From Chitinophaga agri (GTDB lineage Bacteria; Bacteroidota; Bacteroidia; Chitinophagales; Chitinophagaceae), in NCBI RefSeq assembly GCF_010093065.1, contig NZ_CP048113.1, forward strand, positions 1,550,001-1,614,000: DNA of 64,000 nucleotides, read 5' to 3'. Each line of letters starts with the position of its first letter. The stretch's first letter is position 1. The notes below the pieces were generated by a model that was not told the DNA's origin, searched no databases, and saw only the letters and a program-made list of their open reading frames with translations. The position numbers were made by a program, and so were the translations under genes. Of this stretch, positions 17,595-25,845 are shown in pieces.

Positions 17595-17975
17595 ATGAAA
17601 AATATCCTGTTCTGTTACCTGCTGTTTCCATTGGTTATTGCCTGCAAAAAGCAACACACGGCAGGCAATGCTTCGCTGCCCGAACCTGATCCTGCCAGTA
17701 TTGACAATACCTATCCTGTGGTGACAGCAGCGACCATGATCGCATCAGACAGTGCGTATCTTTACAGACTTGGATTAGCACCCTATGCGTCCTTCTTTAC
17801 ATTCGACCGGGGCATGAAAAACGGAGAGATCTATTATGAAGCTATACAGGAGAGCATACAGCAATTCAAGCCATTGAAGTTCTTTATCCTTAATAATGGT
17901 ACCGGAAAGATCAGTGCCATCACTACGCCCTCCGCAGCAGAAGCCACCCGGTTCAATGAGCAATGGCATAGGTAG
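17595..17975 (+). CDS. Small lipoprotein, 126 aa, unrecognised
   Basis: A lipoprotein signal is clear: MKNILFCYLLFPLVIAC with Cys17 at the cleavage site, followed by KKQ. The mature part has an N-terminal linker rich in Pro/Asp, then a small mixed fold (YLYRLGLAPYASFFTFDRG, LKFFILNNGTGKI). No known family. It stands alone, upstream of QueD on the same strand, with 167 bp between. Confidence 0.65.
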   Translation: MKNILFCYLLFPLVIACKKQHTAGNASLPEPDPASIDNTYPVVTAATMIASDSAYLYRLGLAPYASFFTFDRGMKNGEIYYEAIQESIQQFKPLKFFILNNGTGKISAITTPSAAEATRFNEQWHR

Positions 17976-18142
17976 TTGTTCCGCTGGTACATCACGACGA
18001 TCCTCCCCTCCTTGCTATTAAAGACCTTCCCGACACGAAATTTCTGCTTTGAATAATGAAAACAATCCAATGATACCTGTCAGTCCCTACTTTGACCGGC
18101 ATCAGGGATCACTACTATCCGCAGTGGTACCTTAGCGCCCTC

Positions 18143-18601
18143 ATGAAACAGATCGTACGTCTCACCAAGATATTCAGATTCGAGATGGCGCATGCGCTCT
18201 CGGGATACAACGGACTTTGCAAACATATTCACGGACACTCCTATCAGCTGGAAGTTACTGTGAGCGGTCAGCCTGATAACACGCCTGGTCATAGTGAAGA
18301 AGGGATGGTAGTAGATTTCGCTGCCCTGAAAGCCATCGTACAACAGGAGATCATCACTCCGCTGGACCATGCTTTACTATTAAAAGAAAATGTTGCACTA
18401 CCTGCCACTGCAAATGACAACGAACTATTTGCCAGGACGGTGCGCGTGCCATGGCAACCTACCTGTGAGAACATGGTGATAGACTTCGCCCGTCGTATCA
18501 TGAGCCGGCTGCCGGAAAACGTGGCACTGAGCAGTCTTAAGCTATATGAAACCGCAACCTCCTATGCGGAATGGTACACCAGTGATAATATATCGTGCTA
18601 A
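18143..18601 (+). CDS. queD: 6-carboxytetrahydropterin synthase / 6-pyruvoyl-tetrahydropterin synthase-like
   Basis: 152 aa from the ATG at 18143; 17 extra upstream codons exist but break the family's usual start. The zinc histidines are present in FEMAHAL (His17) and HIHGHSY (His30 and His32), with the catalytic Cys26 in GLCKHIHGHSY. MVVDF, LDHALLL and PTCENMVIDFARRI are the other family blocks, and the closing ETATSYAEW carries the Glu that binds the pterin. QueD makes 6-carboxytetrahydropterin for queuosine and 7-deazaguanine synthesis. No other que gene is in the window, so the QueD or PTPS role is not decided by context. Confidence 0.85.
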   Translation: MKQIVRLTKIFRFEMAHALSGYNGLCKHIHGHSYQLEVTVSGQPDNTPGHSEEGMVVDFAALKAIVQQEIITPLDHALLLKENVALPATANDNELFARTVRVPWQPTCENMVIDFARRIMSRLPENVALSSLKLYETATSYAEWYTSDNISC

Positions 18602-18626
18602 CATAAACGTTATTACGGACAGGCAA

Positions 18627-18671
18627 CTGTGATGCTGCGTGTAAATGTTCAAAACACACGTAGCATCACAG
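18627..18671. terminator. 16-bp inverted repeat after queD
   Basis: CTGTGATGCTGCGTGT at 18627-18642 pairs with ACACGTAGCATCACAG at 18656-18671 with one G-U pair. It is a long stable hairpin between queD and the small ORF on the other strand. There is no T run, so it may be a terminator or another RNA structure. Confidence 0.55.
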
Positions 18672-18700
18672 CTATGCATTTACAGCATAACCTATTTACT

Positions 18701-18901
18701 TTACCGGCCAGCGGTAACAGCTGCTGATTGCCTGTCTGACGTGGATAGTCGCCCGTTGCTTACCTGCGCCGCATCCATATTGGGATATTTATAATTGACG
18801 TATGCGCCGGTACCTTCTGAGACGTTTGCACCTTCTTCTGTAAATAAAAACAGGGTCATTGCTACTATCAGTGATTGTAGCGCAGGTGTGATCGGCCTCA
18901 T
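18701..18901 (-). CDS. Small ORF, 66 aa, like the C-terminus of the beta-helix protein
   Basis: The segment GANVSEGTGAYVNYKYP resembles NAKVTEGTGVYENKKF near the end of the beta-helix lipoprotein encoded at 32673-34067. Either this is a small independent protein or the leftover 3' end of a second gene of that family. No convincing ribosome binding site precedes the ATG at 18901, and no matching frame continues upstream. A gene fragment is the more economical reading, but this is not certain. Confidence 0.35.
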   Translation of the reverse strand: MRPITPALQSLIVAMTLFLFTEEGANVSEGTGAYVNYKYPNMDAAQVSNGRLSTSDRQSAAVTAGR

Positions 18902-19264
18902 TGGCTTTTGTTTTTAGGATATGGTTAATATTTCCCGGTCGTACCTGCGTATAGAAAGGTACTTGTGTAATAACAATTGATAAGGTTACAATTAAATCAG
19001 CATTCTCTACTTACAAACCATCTAACGCTAGTCAGTCATATTGCCAACAGCAATTTATTCTTCTATTATTCCCCCTGATGCCAGTACAAACTAAATGCCA
19101 GTCGTAATGACAGCATAGCCTTGTGTAAGGAGCATGTCCATAAGGCGTTCCTCCACTAACTAATTGATTGTAATAGCATTTACAGCAGCACACCCCTGTA
19201 TGGCATACGGAAAGATATATTATGATTTTGTTAGCAATATTAATGAAAAAGGATCTTTATCTTT
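18902..19264. other. Intergenic, 363 bp, possible promoter
   Basis: No gene is seen. Near the right end TGATTTTG (19223-19230), one base off the Bacteroidota -7 box TAnnTTTG, lies 35 bp before the start of the next gene. Otherwise A+T-rich sequence without clear structure. Confidence 0.3.
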
Positions 19265-19813
19265 ATGCCGATGATACGGACAATCCTTTTTACCGCCATT
19301 TTGATGTCGGCTACAACAGTAGCCGTAAAGGCTCAGGAGTCTTCCGCTGCTGATGCCGTTAGTAATGCGTCACCAGCATTTGGTCATCCGCAACAGTTGA
19401 CGGATACAAACTATCTGCGTAAGAAGTGGTTTGTGACGAGATATACGGGTCTTTCCACCGGCTTTGTAGGCTTTAAAGGCGGCAGCGGTACTTACCTGTC
19501 AGTGCCACTGGCTTTACAGGTAAATCGTGAACTGAATAATAACTTATATGCCTTCGGTAGTGTGTCGGCAGAGCCGTATCTTTTTAATTCAAATTTCACC
19601 TTCGCCCAGCCTGGAAATGGTAAAACAAATAACTATATGCAGGTAAGGAATTTCGGTGCGGCTGCAACTGCCAGGATAGGCCTGACATATACCAATAATG
19701 ACAGAACATTTTCCATTTCCGGTAGTATTGGTGTAAGCAGAGGTACCAACAATGGTTTTTCTCCCTTTTACGCACCTGCCAGTTTCCCGATGATGGGGAA
19801 TATGCAACGATAA
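19265..19813 (+). CDS. Exported protein, 182 aa, probable outer-membrane beta-barrel-like
   Basis: Signal peptide at about 1-23 (ending VKAQE). The mature part is a run of amphipathic strands with Gly and aromatic residues (YTGLSTGFVGFKGGSGTYLSVPLAL, NNNLYAFGSVSAEPYLF, ARIGLTYTNNDRTFSISGSIGVSRG), as in small barrel or surface proteins. No family recognised. AAGGA at 19250 is a plausible ribosome binding site. It is followed by a terminator. Confidence 0.6.
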   Translation: MPMIRTILFTAILMSATTVAVKAQESSAADAVSNASPAFGHPQQLTDTNYLRKKWFVTRYTGLSTGFVGFKGGSGTYLSVPLALQVNRELNNNLYAFGSVSAEPYLFNSNFTFAQPGNGKTNNYMQVRNFGAAATARIGLTYTNNDRTFSISGSIGVSRGTNNGFSPFYAPASFPMMGNMQR

Positions 19814-19918
19814 CAGGTCAGCAGGGTATTTCGCAAAGCAGCTTTGTCCTGCAACAGATACCGGCGTTACAGCCAGTTGCAATCCATTATTTTTACAGAC
19901 AACACTTTGTTTAATAAA

Positions 19919-19944
19919 AGAAAGCCGGTTCCAGCCGGCTTTCT
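19919..19944. terminator. Bidirectional terminator
   Basis: AGAAAGCCGG (19919-19928) pairs with CCGGCTTTCT (19935-19944) with flanking A and T runs, between the convergent exported-protein and monooxygenase genes. Confidence 0.85.
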
Positions 19945-19984
19945 TTCGTACACGTTCTATCACGTCATATATACCTGGTACCCA

Positions 19985-21565
19985 CTAAATATTGATACGG
20001 GATGCGCGGTTTACCACAAACCAGCGGGCAGCCGCCTCTCTGAGGGCGTTGTAATCAGGTGTATCGTCGGTGGCCCATGCGACAATTCCATCAGGACGGA
20101 TCAGCAAGGCGTTTATACCTAAGCGTTCTTTTACAGGGGCGGCTATATATTTTAGCTGAGGGGCATATTCATCAGCGAAGGTATTCAACTCACTATTATT
20201 AGTAAGATCGAGCAGTAGTCCGCGGCCATCATGCATCACATCACCAGGTGTCGTACCATCTTCGAATGCAAATGCAGGAACACTATATCCTACTAATGGA
20301 TGTACACCGTCAAGGTCATAGTGCATATGCACCCCCCATAGTCTTCCGGCTATGTAAGTAGCGCCATCGCCAGTATTCACAAGATCGCGGAGAATGGCGT
20401 GCAGTGCATGAGCGTTAGGCGTTGGTTTCATGATCTCCACCTGCGCGCGTGACCAGTCCAGTACCTGCGCACCGATAGGAAACCGTTCCGCATGATAGCT
20501 GTCCAGCAACGCTTCCGGCGCATTCTTCTGAATGACCGCACCCAGTTTCCATCCCAGGTTCATGGCATCGCCAAGGCCCAGATTCAACCCCTGGCCTCCC
20601 AATGGTGCATGAATGTGTGCGGCGTCACCCGCAAGTAATACCTGTCCGTTACGATAGGCAGTCGCCTGTCTGGCATGGTCAGTCCATGTAGTAGCGATGT
20701 GCAGTGCACTGATAGTTACATCCGTATCCGAGATGTGGCGCAGCAGTTGCCGTACACGTTCAAGCGTAACAGGCTGTCCTGCGCGATGAAAAGCACCACC
20801 ATCAAAGTCCTGGATAGCGAGATAACCGGGCTGCGACTGGAAGTACATGCCTCTGGGCGTAAGTACGCGTCCAGGTTTGAGTTTCTCCGGATCAACAATA
20901 TCCACCTTAACAGAGTAACCGGTAAACGCCGGTTCGGTACCGGCAAATTCAAAGCCACCGGACTTGCGGACAACACTACGGCTGCCATCACAACCAACCA
21001 GCCATTTGCCTGTAAAAGACAGATCTCCTGACAGCACGGTCACGACCTCTTTCGTTTGAATGAAATCCGTGATGGGAAGTCCGCGGCTGATAGTCACGCC
21101 CAGGGTCTCCGCGCGACGGGTCAGCACGGACTCCAGCTCTGCCATTTCAGCTATCAGGCTGGTGGGACTTGCACCAGGCAGGCGATATTTCCATTGTGAG
21201 GTATCGATATGGCCCTGGTGGATGGGAATGCCAGCAAAATGTCCTACCGGACGACCGGGATGAGGGAGGGCTTCATTTCCCGACCGTCCGAAAGGGTCTT
21301 TCAGACGTTTGGGCACTTCGAGCGCATGCAGTAAGCCGCGGCGGTGCAACGCTTCTATCGAAGGGGCTGAGAGTCCGCGGATGCCGAAAGGAAGTTGCTT
21401 GAGTGGGGAATGCGGGGTACCGGCTTTTTCCAGTATAAGCACGGAACATCCGGTCAGTGCCAGTTCGCAGGCAAGAAACAGACCAACGGGTCCGGCGCCG
21501 GCGATAATGACGTCATAGGTAGCAGGATGCTGAGAAGGGTTTCCGTTTTCAGTTGTCACTTTCAT
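19985..21565 (-). CDS. FAD-dependent aromatic monooxygenase (PheA/TfdB, polyketide hydroxylase type)
   Basis: 526 aa from the ATG at 21565; the frame extends 21 codons upstream, but the inner start gives a standard N-terminus. The FAD fingerprint GAGPVGLFLACEL is at about 20-32, the DG motif VGCDGSRSVVRKSGGF is mid-protein, and the second FAD site GDAAHIHAPLGGQGLNLGLGDAMNLGWKL is near residue 315. A C-terminal thioredoxin-like domain with no active-site cysteines ends the protein, as in MhpA/PgaE-like hydroxylases. It should hydroxylate an aromatic compound using NAD(P)H and oxygen. The AraC gene starts 79 bp upstream on the same strand and may control it. Confidence 0.88.
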   Translation of the reverse strand: MKVTTENGNPSQHPATYDVIIAGAGPVGLFLACELALTGCSVLILEKAGTPHSPLKQLPFGIRGLSAPSIEALHRRGLLHALEVPKRLKDPFGRSGNEALPHPGRPVGHFAGIPIHQGHIDTSQWKYRLPGASPTSLIAEMAELESVLTRRAETLGVTISRGLPITDFIQTKEVVTVLSGDLSFTGKWLVGCDGSRSVVRKSGGFEFAGTEPAFTGYSVKVDIVDPEKLKPGRVLTPRGMYFQSQPGYLAIQDFDGGAFHRAGQPVTLERVRQLLRHISDTDVTISALHIATTWTDHARQATAYRNGQVLLAGDAAHIHAPLGGQGLNLGLGDAMNLGWKLGAVIQKNAPEALLDSYHAERFPIGAQVLDWSRAQVEIMKPTPNAHALHAILRDLVNTGDGATYIAGRLWGVHMHYDLDGVHPLVGYSVPAFAFEDGTTPGDVMHDGRGLLLDLTNNSELNTFADEYAPQLKYIAAPVKERLGINALLIRPDGIVAWATDDTPDYNALREAAARWFVVNRASRINI

Positions 21566-21644
21566 GTTAAATGATTGAGACACAAAATTCCGGAATAGGG
21601 CGTTGACAGGCTTGTATAAACGCGACAAAAACGAAGGAAGGGGG

Positions 21645-22430
21645 TTATTTTCCTTTTTTTATCTTCCGGGCAAAAGCAGCAGGGGTAGTACCACTGTAAC
21701 GCTTAAACTCCCGGCTCAGGTGGGACTGATCTGTATAGCCCAGTTCATGTGCCAGACCAGCAATATTCTCATCAGGATACAACCATAACCTGTTCCTTAC
21801 CTGCTCAAAACGGATCAGACCAGAGACATCCTTAATAGTATGACCGGATGACTGTTTAAACTTTCTTTCCAGTGTCCGTACAGTGGCATGGGCTGCCTCC
21901 GCAATCCTGCTGACGGGTGTGGTACCATTGCCGGCCCTCAACACCGCTCCTGCTTTGAATACGGTACTATCGGCAGGATCACGTAGCGGTTCATGGAGGA
22001 AATACTGTTGCAGCACGCTGAACACATCCGCTATCTGATCAGCCGCCACAAGTTTTGCTAACCGGGATTGCAGCGCTGATACCGGATGCTCAAAGACGCG
22101 GATCCCATCCTTGCCAGCGGGTAGTCCCAGCAGATCAAAGACCGTCCAGGGGAAACACCTGATACCAATAACGTCCAGTTGCCCGGTACTATTCAAAATG
22201 GCAGGCTGATTCAGCAGCCCCATTATCACTGGTGAAGGCAGGGGCTGTAAGCTTCCGTTACGGGAAACCAGACACTGACTGCCGAAATGGAAAACAATTT
22301 CGGCGTAACCATCGGGCATGACTTCAAAATCGGAGCGTGTTGCTCCGAAGTCTATCCTGGTATGCCAGAAACACTTGATCGTGTTTCTCAGCGCTTCAGG
22401 AGGTGCCAGTTCCCGGTGATGCATTTGCAT
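21645..22430 (-). CDS. AraC-family transcriptional regulator
   Basis: 261 aa. The N-terminal half (REL..PPEALRNTIKCFWHTRI, VMPDGYAEIVFHFG) is the ligand-sensing domain common in Bacteroidota AraC proteins (DUF6597 style). The C-terminal 100 residues are two HTH motifs: ISRIAEAAHATVRTLERKFKQSSG and IAGLAHELGYTDQSHLSREFKRYSGTTPAAF. It lies directly upstream of the aromatic monooxygenase gene in the same direction and is the likely local regulator. The ligand is unknown. Confidence 0.88.
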   Translation of the reverse strand: MQMHHRELAPPEALRNTIKCFWHTRIDFGATRSDFEVMPDGYAEIVFHFGSQCLVSRNGSLQPLPSPVIMGLLNQPAILNSTGQLDVIGIRCFPWTVFDLLGLPAGKDGIRVFEHPVSALQSRLAKLVAADQIADVFSVLQQYFLHEPLRDPADSTVFKAGAVLRAGNGTTPVSRIAEAAHATVRTLERKFKQSSGHTIKDVSGLIRFEQVRNRLWLYPDENIAGLAHELGYTDQSHLSREFKRYSGTTPAAFARKIKKGK

Positions 22431-22478
22431 ACTGAAAGGTAATATATTTGACGTATATGGACCCGCAGGTATAAAATA

Positions 22479-22505
22479 GCCGCGTCAACCGAAGATCAAC
22501 GCGGC
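22479..22505. terminator. GC hairpin between AraC and GH78 genes
   Basis: GCCGCGT (22479-22485) pairs with ACGCGGC (22499-22505). It lies in the 98 bp downstream of the GH78 stop codon and could end that transcript. No T run. Confidence 0.4.
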
Positions 22506-22528
22506 CATCAGGCAGGTAGTGGTCACTG

Positions 22529-24874
22529 TCAGATCTCTAACAGGTTCTCTCCTGCTTTCAGCGGGTATTGCTTCATCTTCCAGACCAGAGAACCGGTGGT
22601 CTTTACAGGTAAGACGATCTTTATCTTCCATTTATTTCCCTGACAGGTATATGAGACCGCCACCTTTCCATCCGGATGAGGGATCTCTCCGCTGACATTC
22701 GTCAAAGCCCCCAGGTGTGGGGTTATTTTGATCTTCCTGAAGCCGGGAGCGTCACTGTCGATGCCCAGTACTATCCTGAAGAATTCTACGTTGGGACTGG
22801 CGCCCCAGGCATGACAGTCGGAACGGCTGTTGGGCAGGTCAGATATTTCGGCCCAGGTGGTGAGTCCCATATTGATATTGTCGCGCCACACATCCAGCCA
22901 GCTAAGGTAATCATTACCCAGACCGCCTTTCGCAAGGGCCTGATGCAGGTAATACCGGAAATAGATCGTGCACTGCGTGAGAGAGCTGTCTTTCAGCAAC
23001 CGATCACAGATACCGGGAATATCGGTTTGATCGGGCACTCCGGCCAATATAGCCAGCGCATTGGCATGTTGAGAATAGACATCCTTTTCATTAGTGTCGG
23101 CATACAAATGTCTGGCTGCATTCCAGTACTTACGCCGGATAGTTTGTTTCAGCCGGGCGGCCATCTTACCGTACATCGCAGCGTATGCAGGCATTCCGAT
23201 GTGAGACTCCAGTTCAGCAGCCCATTGATAGGCCAGCAGTAGTTGCAGGTCCAGAATAGCGGACGCGCCGTCACTTCCTTTTGGAGGCATGGCAAATTCC
23301 CATCCCTTACCCCCTACCCAGTCTATAAAGTTCCAGTAGGGCGTACCTGCCAGGGAACCGTCGGTTTGCTGGTATTTATTGAAGAAGGACAGTACTGCGC
23401 GTGCGCCGACCAGCTTATCCCGGATAAAGCTGCTGTCACCTCTGTACATCCAGTAGTCATGTAACATGCCGATGTACCACAGTGAGAAGGTTGAAATGAT
23501 CTGTGTACTGCGTGTTGGCCATCTGCTTTGTGTGACACCTTCGGTTATACGTGAATGATCCATCAGGCTGATCGCGTTGCGTGCCAGTCTGTCGTCACCA
23601 CTGTTATAATAACTGATCATTGCCTGTATGCGGGTATCGCCGATGTACTGTAACTGCTCGTAGTAAGGACAATCAAAGTAGGTCTCCATAGCACAGAGTC
23701 TTGCTGTTAGCCAGCCAATGTCCAGGATCTTTTTAATCTCACTGTTCTGTGTCTGAAAGACGGCATTGAATGTAAAAGGGTACCCGGTAAATACGCCGGA
23801 AATGTCTTCTATTATCAATGGTTCATTGCCGGTATGTATAGTCACCAGGATATAACGGAACGTGCGGTAATAAAGCGTTGTGTAGGATTGTCCGACGTCA
23901 CCATTAGAGATAATACTATCCTTTCTTCCCCTGAAGTCCTTTCCCTCAACATCATTTCTGTTTCCCTTACGGTCGCCGTACTTCGCCACATCGTCATAAA
24001 GCGATTCCGCATATTGCAGCGCAATACCAGCATTTTTTCCTTTACTGAAAAGCAGGTGAATGTATGCATTGGTAAGATGCGTCTGATCCAGCAGAAAAGA
24101 GACCGTTGTATCGGCGGGGATGGTGAGGGAGGTCTTTTTCGCGGGGAAAGTAGCCGGCAATGTGATGCCCTGGGCCTTTCTCACGACCGACAGGCGCTGA
24201 TCCGTCAGTTCCATCTGTGGCAATGAGGAAGGTACCAGCATCCAGGCCAGTCCGTCACCACTTCCTTTTAAATGTCCCTGCAACAAACTGGCTGCCTGTG
24301 GCCAGTTACTATCGTTAAAATCGGGGGCAGTCCAACCACTGACAGACTTGTTCATGTCTACCAGTTCGCCGGTACTGGCAGCAAAGAACCCGGTAAGTGG
24401 CTGGTAGCCATTATCGCGGATGTATTTCCAGGTAGTGTTGGTGTTCAACAGCTCTTCTGCGGGTGTATTTCCCTGGATGATCAGGGCTGTCCTTACAGAG
24501 ATCTGGGCCTCGGGACGGTTCTCCGCTTCATTATATACCAGCGCTGCCACGCTATTCTTACCGGCAGTGAGGTATGGGGCAAGGTCTACCGTTTCATAGT
24601 TCCAGTAATAGGTATCTCCTCTGGCAGGACCCAGAGAGACGAGCGCGCCATTGACATACAACTTGTAACGGTTATCCGCCGATACATGAATGCGGAAACT
24701 CGCCGGTTTGGCGGGAAGGTCGATGGTTTTACGGAAATAGTACACACCGTATCCATTACCTGGTTCATGCTGTGGAACGATCCAGTAGGCATTCCAGGGC
24801 CTGGATGACTGAGCGTCGGCGACGAAAGGTAGCCACAGGAGGTACAGGGCTACCATGATAAGAATTCTGTTCAT
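22529..24874 (-). CDS. GH78 alpha-L-rhamnosidase-like glycoside hydrolase
   Basis: 781 aa with a signal peptide (about 1-22, ending VADAQ). The N-terminal beta domains include SADNRYKLYVNG and GPARGDTYYWNYETVDL, typical of the rhamnosidase N-domain. The (alpha/alpha)6 barrel shows ETYFDCPYYEQLQYIGDTRIQA, the family equivalent of the DCP-x-RDE motif but with the catalytic Glu displaced, and TTWAEISDLPNSRSDCHAWGASP. The DCP...D/E variation is common in Bacteroidota GH78. It should release terminal L-rhamnose from rhamnogalacturonan or other glycans. No linked SusC/SusD pair. Confidence 0.85.
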   Translation of the reverse strand: MNRILIMVALYLLWLPFVADAQSSRPWNAYWIVPQHEPGNGYGVYYFRKTIDLPAKPASFRIHVSADNRYKLYVNGALVSLGPARGDTYYWNYETVDLAPYLTAGKNSVAALVYNEAENRPEAQISVRTALIIQGNTPAEELLNTNTTWKYIRDNGYQPLTGFFAASTGELVDMNKSVSGWTAPDFNDSNWPQAASLLQGHLKGSGDGLAWMLVPSSLPQMELTDQRLSVVRKAQGITLPATFPAKKTSLTIPADTTVSFLLDQTHLTNAYIHLLFSKGKNAGIALQYAESLYDDVAKYGDRKGNRNDVEGKDFRGRKDSIISNGDVGQSYTTLYYRTFRYILVTIHTGNEPLIIEDISGVFTGYPFTFNAVFQTQNSEIKKILDIGWLTARLCAMETYFDCPYYEQLQYIGDTRIQAMISYYNSGDDRLARNAISLMDHSRITEGVTQSRWPTRSTQIISTFSLWYIGMLHDYWMYRGDSSFIRDKLVGARAVLSFFNKYQQTDGSLAGTPYWNFIDWVGGKGWEFAMPPKGSDGASAILDLQLLLAYQWAAELESHIGMPAYAAMYGKMAARLKQTIRRKYWNAARHLYADTNEKDVYSQHANALAILAGVPDQTDIPGICDRLLKDSSLTQCTIYFRYYLHQALAKGGLGNDYLSWLDVWRDNINMGLTTWAEISDLPNSRSDCHAWGASPNVEFFRIVLGIDSDAPGFRKIKITPHLGALTNVSGEIPHPDGKVAVSYTCQGNKWKIKIVLPVKTTGSLVWKMKQYPLKAGENLLEI

Positions 24875-25158
24875 TCGAATAACGTGGAATTGATGACCGG
24901 TGTAAGATAGCGGTTAATCGCTACGGGGGTATCCTATGGTGTCTGACGGAGGGAGTAAAAGACAAGTAAGGATAGCAGATGGGCGAACGATGGGCGGCAT
25001 AGACTGATCACACACGGCTCGTTCCTGATGTATATCTGCCATCAAATGCAGATGCCTGCCAGTATATCTCCGGGAAGATAGTGTATCAGGGACACCAGTT
25101 CCCTACCGGGCATTCCGGTGATTATTATCAGCTACTACCGGCAGGTCATCTGCTATGA

Positions 25159-25566
25159 TCATGGCGCTGTCGCCCTGGTCTTAGCCTGCTGTGACTGAGG
25201 AGTAAAGAAATTCACGAGATTGCCATCCGGGTCTCTGAATAACAATGACCGGTTGCCCCAGGGCATTGTTGTGGGCTCCTGGACAATTTCCGTAGTGACG
25301 GTCTTCACTACTCGCTGGTATTTGTCATCAACATCCTCTGCAAGGAACTCGATAATAACGGACCTGTTACTGGCGGCATCTGCTACGGCATCCCCGCCAA
25401 AGAGCGCCAGGGTGCGCGTACTACCTATTGCCAGCGCACCTGACGCAGTACGGAGTTCCGCAAAATCATCTGTATACCAGGTGAAGGATGTTTCGGTGAT
25501 GCGCTCATAAAATTGAACGAGGCGCTTAATGTCGGCTGTAATAATCCGGATGGAGGCAAGATTCAT
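25159..25566 (-). CDS. VOC/glyoxalase-fold protein
   Basis: 135 aa from the ATG at 25566 (MNLASIRIITADIKRLVQFYE); an eight-codon upstream extension is unlikely to be used. The paired beta-alpha-beta-beta-beta modules are visible: TADIKRLVQFYERIT and the closing MPWGNRSLLFRDPDGNLVNFF. This is a typical single-domain glyoxalase/bleomycin-resistance/dioxygenase protein. The metal ligands and substrate cannot be read with certainty. It stands alone. Confidence 0.82.
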   Translation of the reverse strand: MNLASIRIITADIKRLVQFYERITETSFTWYTDDFAELRTASGALAIGSTRTLALFGGDAVADAASNRSVIIEFLAEDVDDKYQRVVKTVTTEIVQEPTTMPWGNRSLLFRDPDGNLVNFFTPQSQQAKTRATAP

Positions 25567-25845
25567 GTTGTATTGATTTACTGAAGGCAAAGTAAATCCG
25601 GGGTGGTGACAACCCTATGTCAGTAGGGGGAAAAAAAGTTGCAGGTTTTTATTCTTATCCCGCGAAAACACACAACTGTCCTATTTAGCGGCGGGTACTT
25701 ACAGTCTTTATATAAGTCCCCCCTTGATGTTGTACCCGTTGGAAAAGCCCCTGACCAACCATCGGTAGCGAAAAGAGGCTTTTCCATGCCAGCATGTAAT
25801 CCTGGTAGAACAAGTCTAAGAAAGGGTTACCTGACCGTCCATCTC

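Noticed and set aside
24272..24808. 178-aa plus-strand ORF inside GH78
   Set aside because: Antisense shadow of the rhamnosidase; high GC in that frame explains its length.
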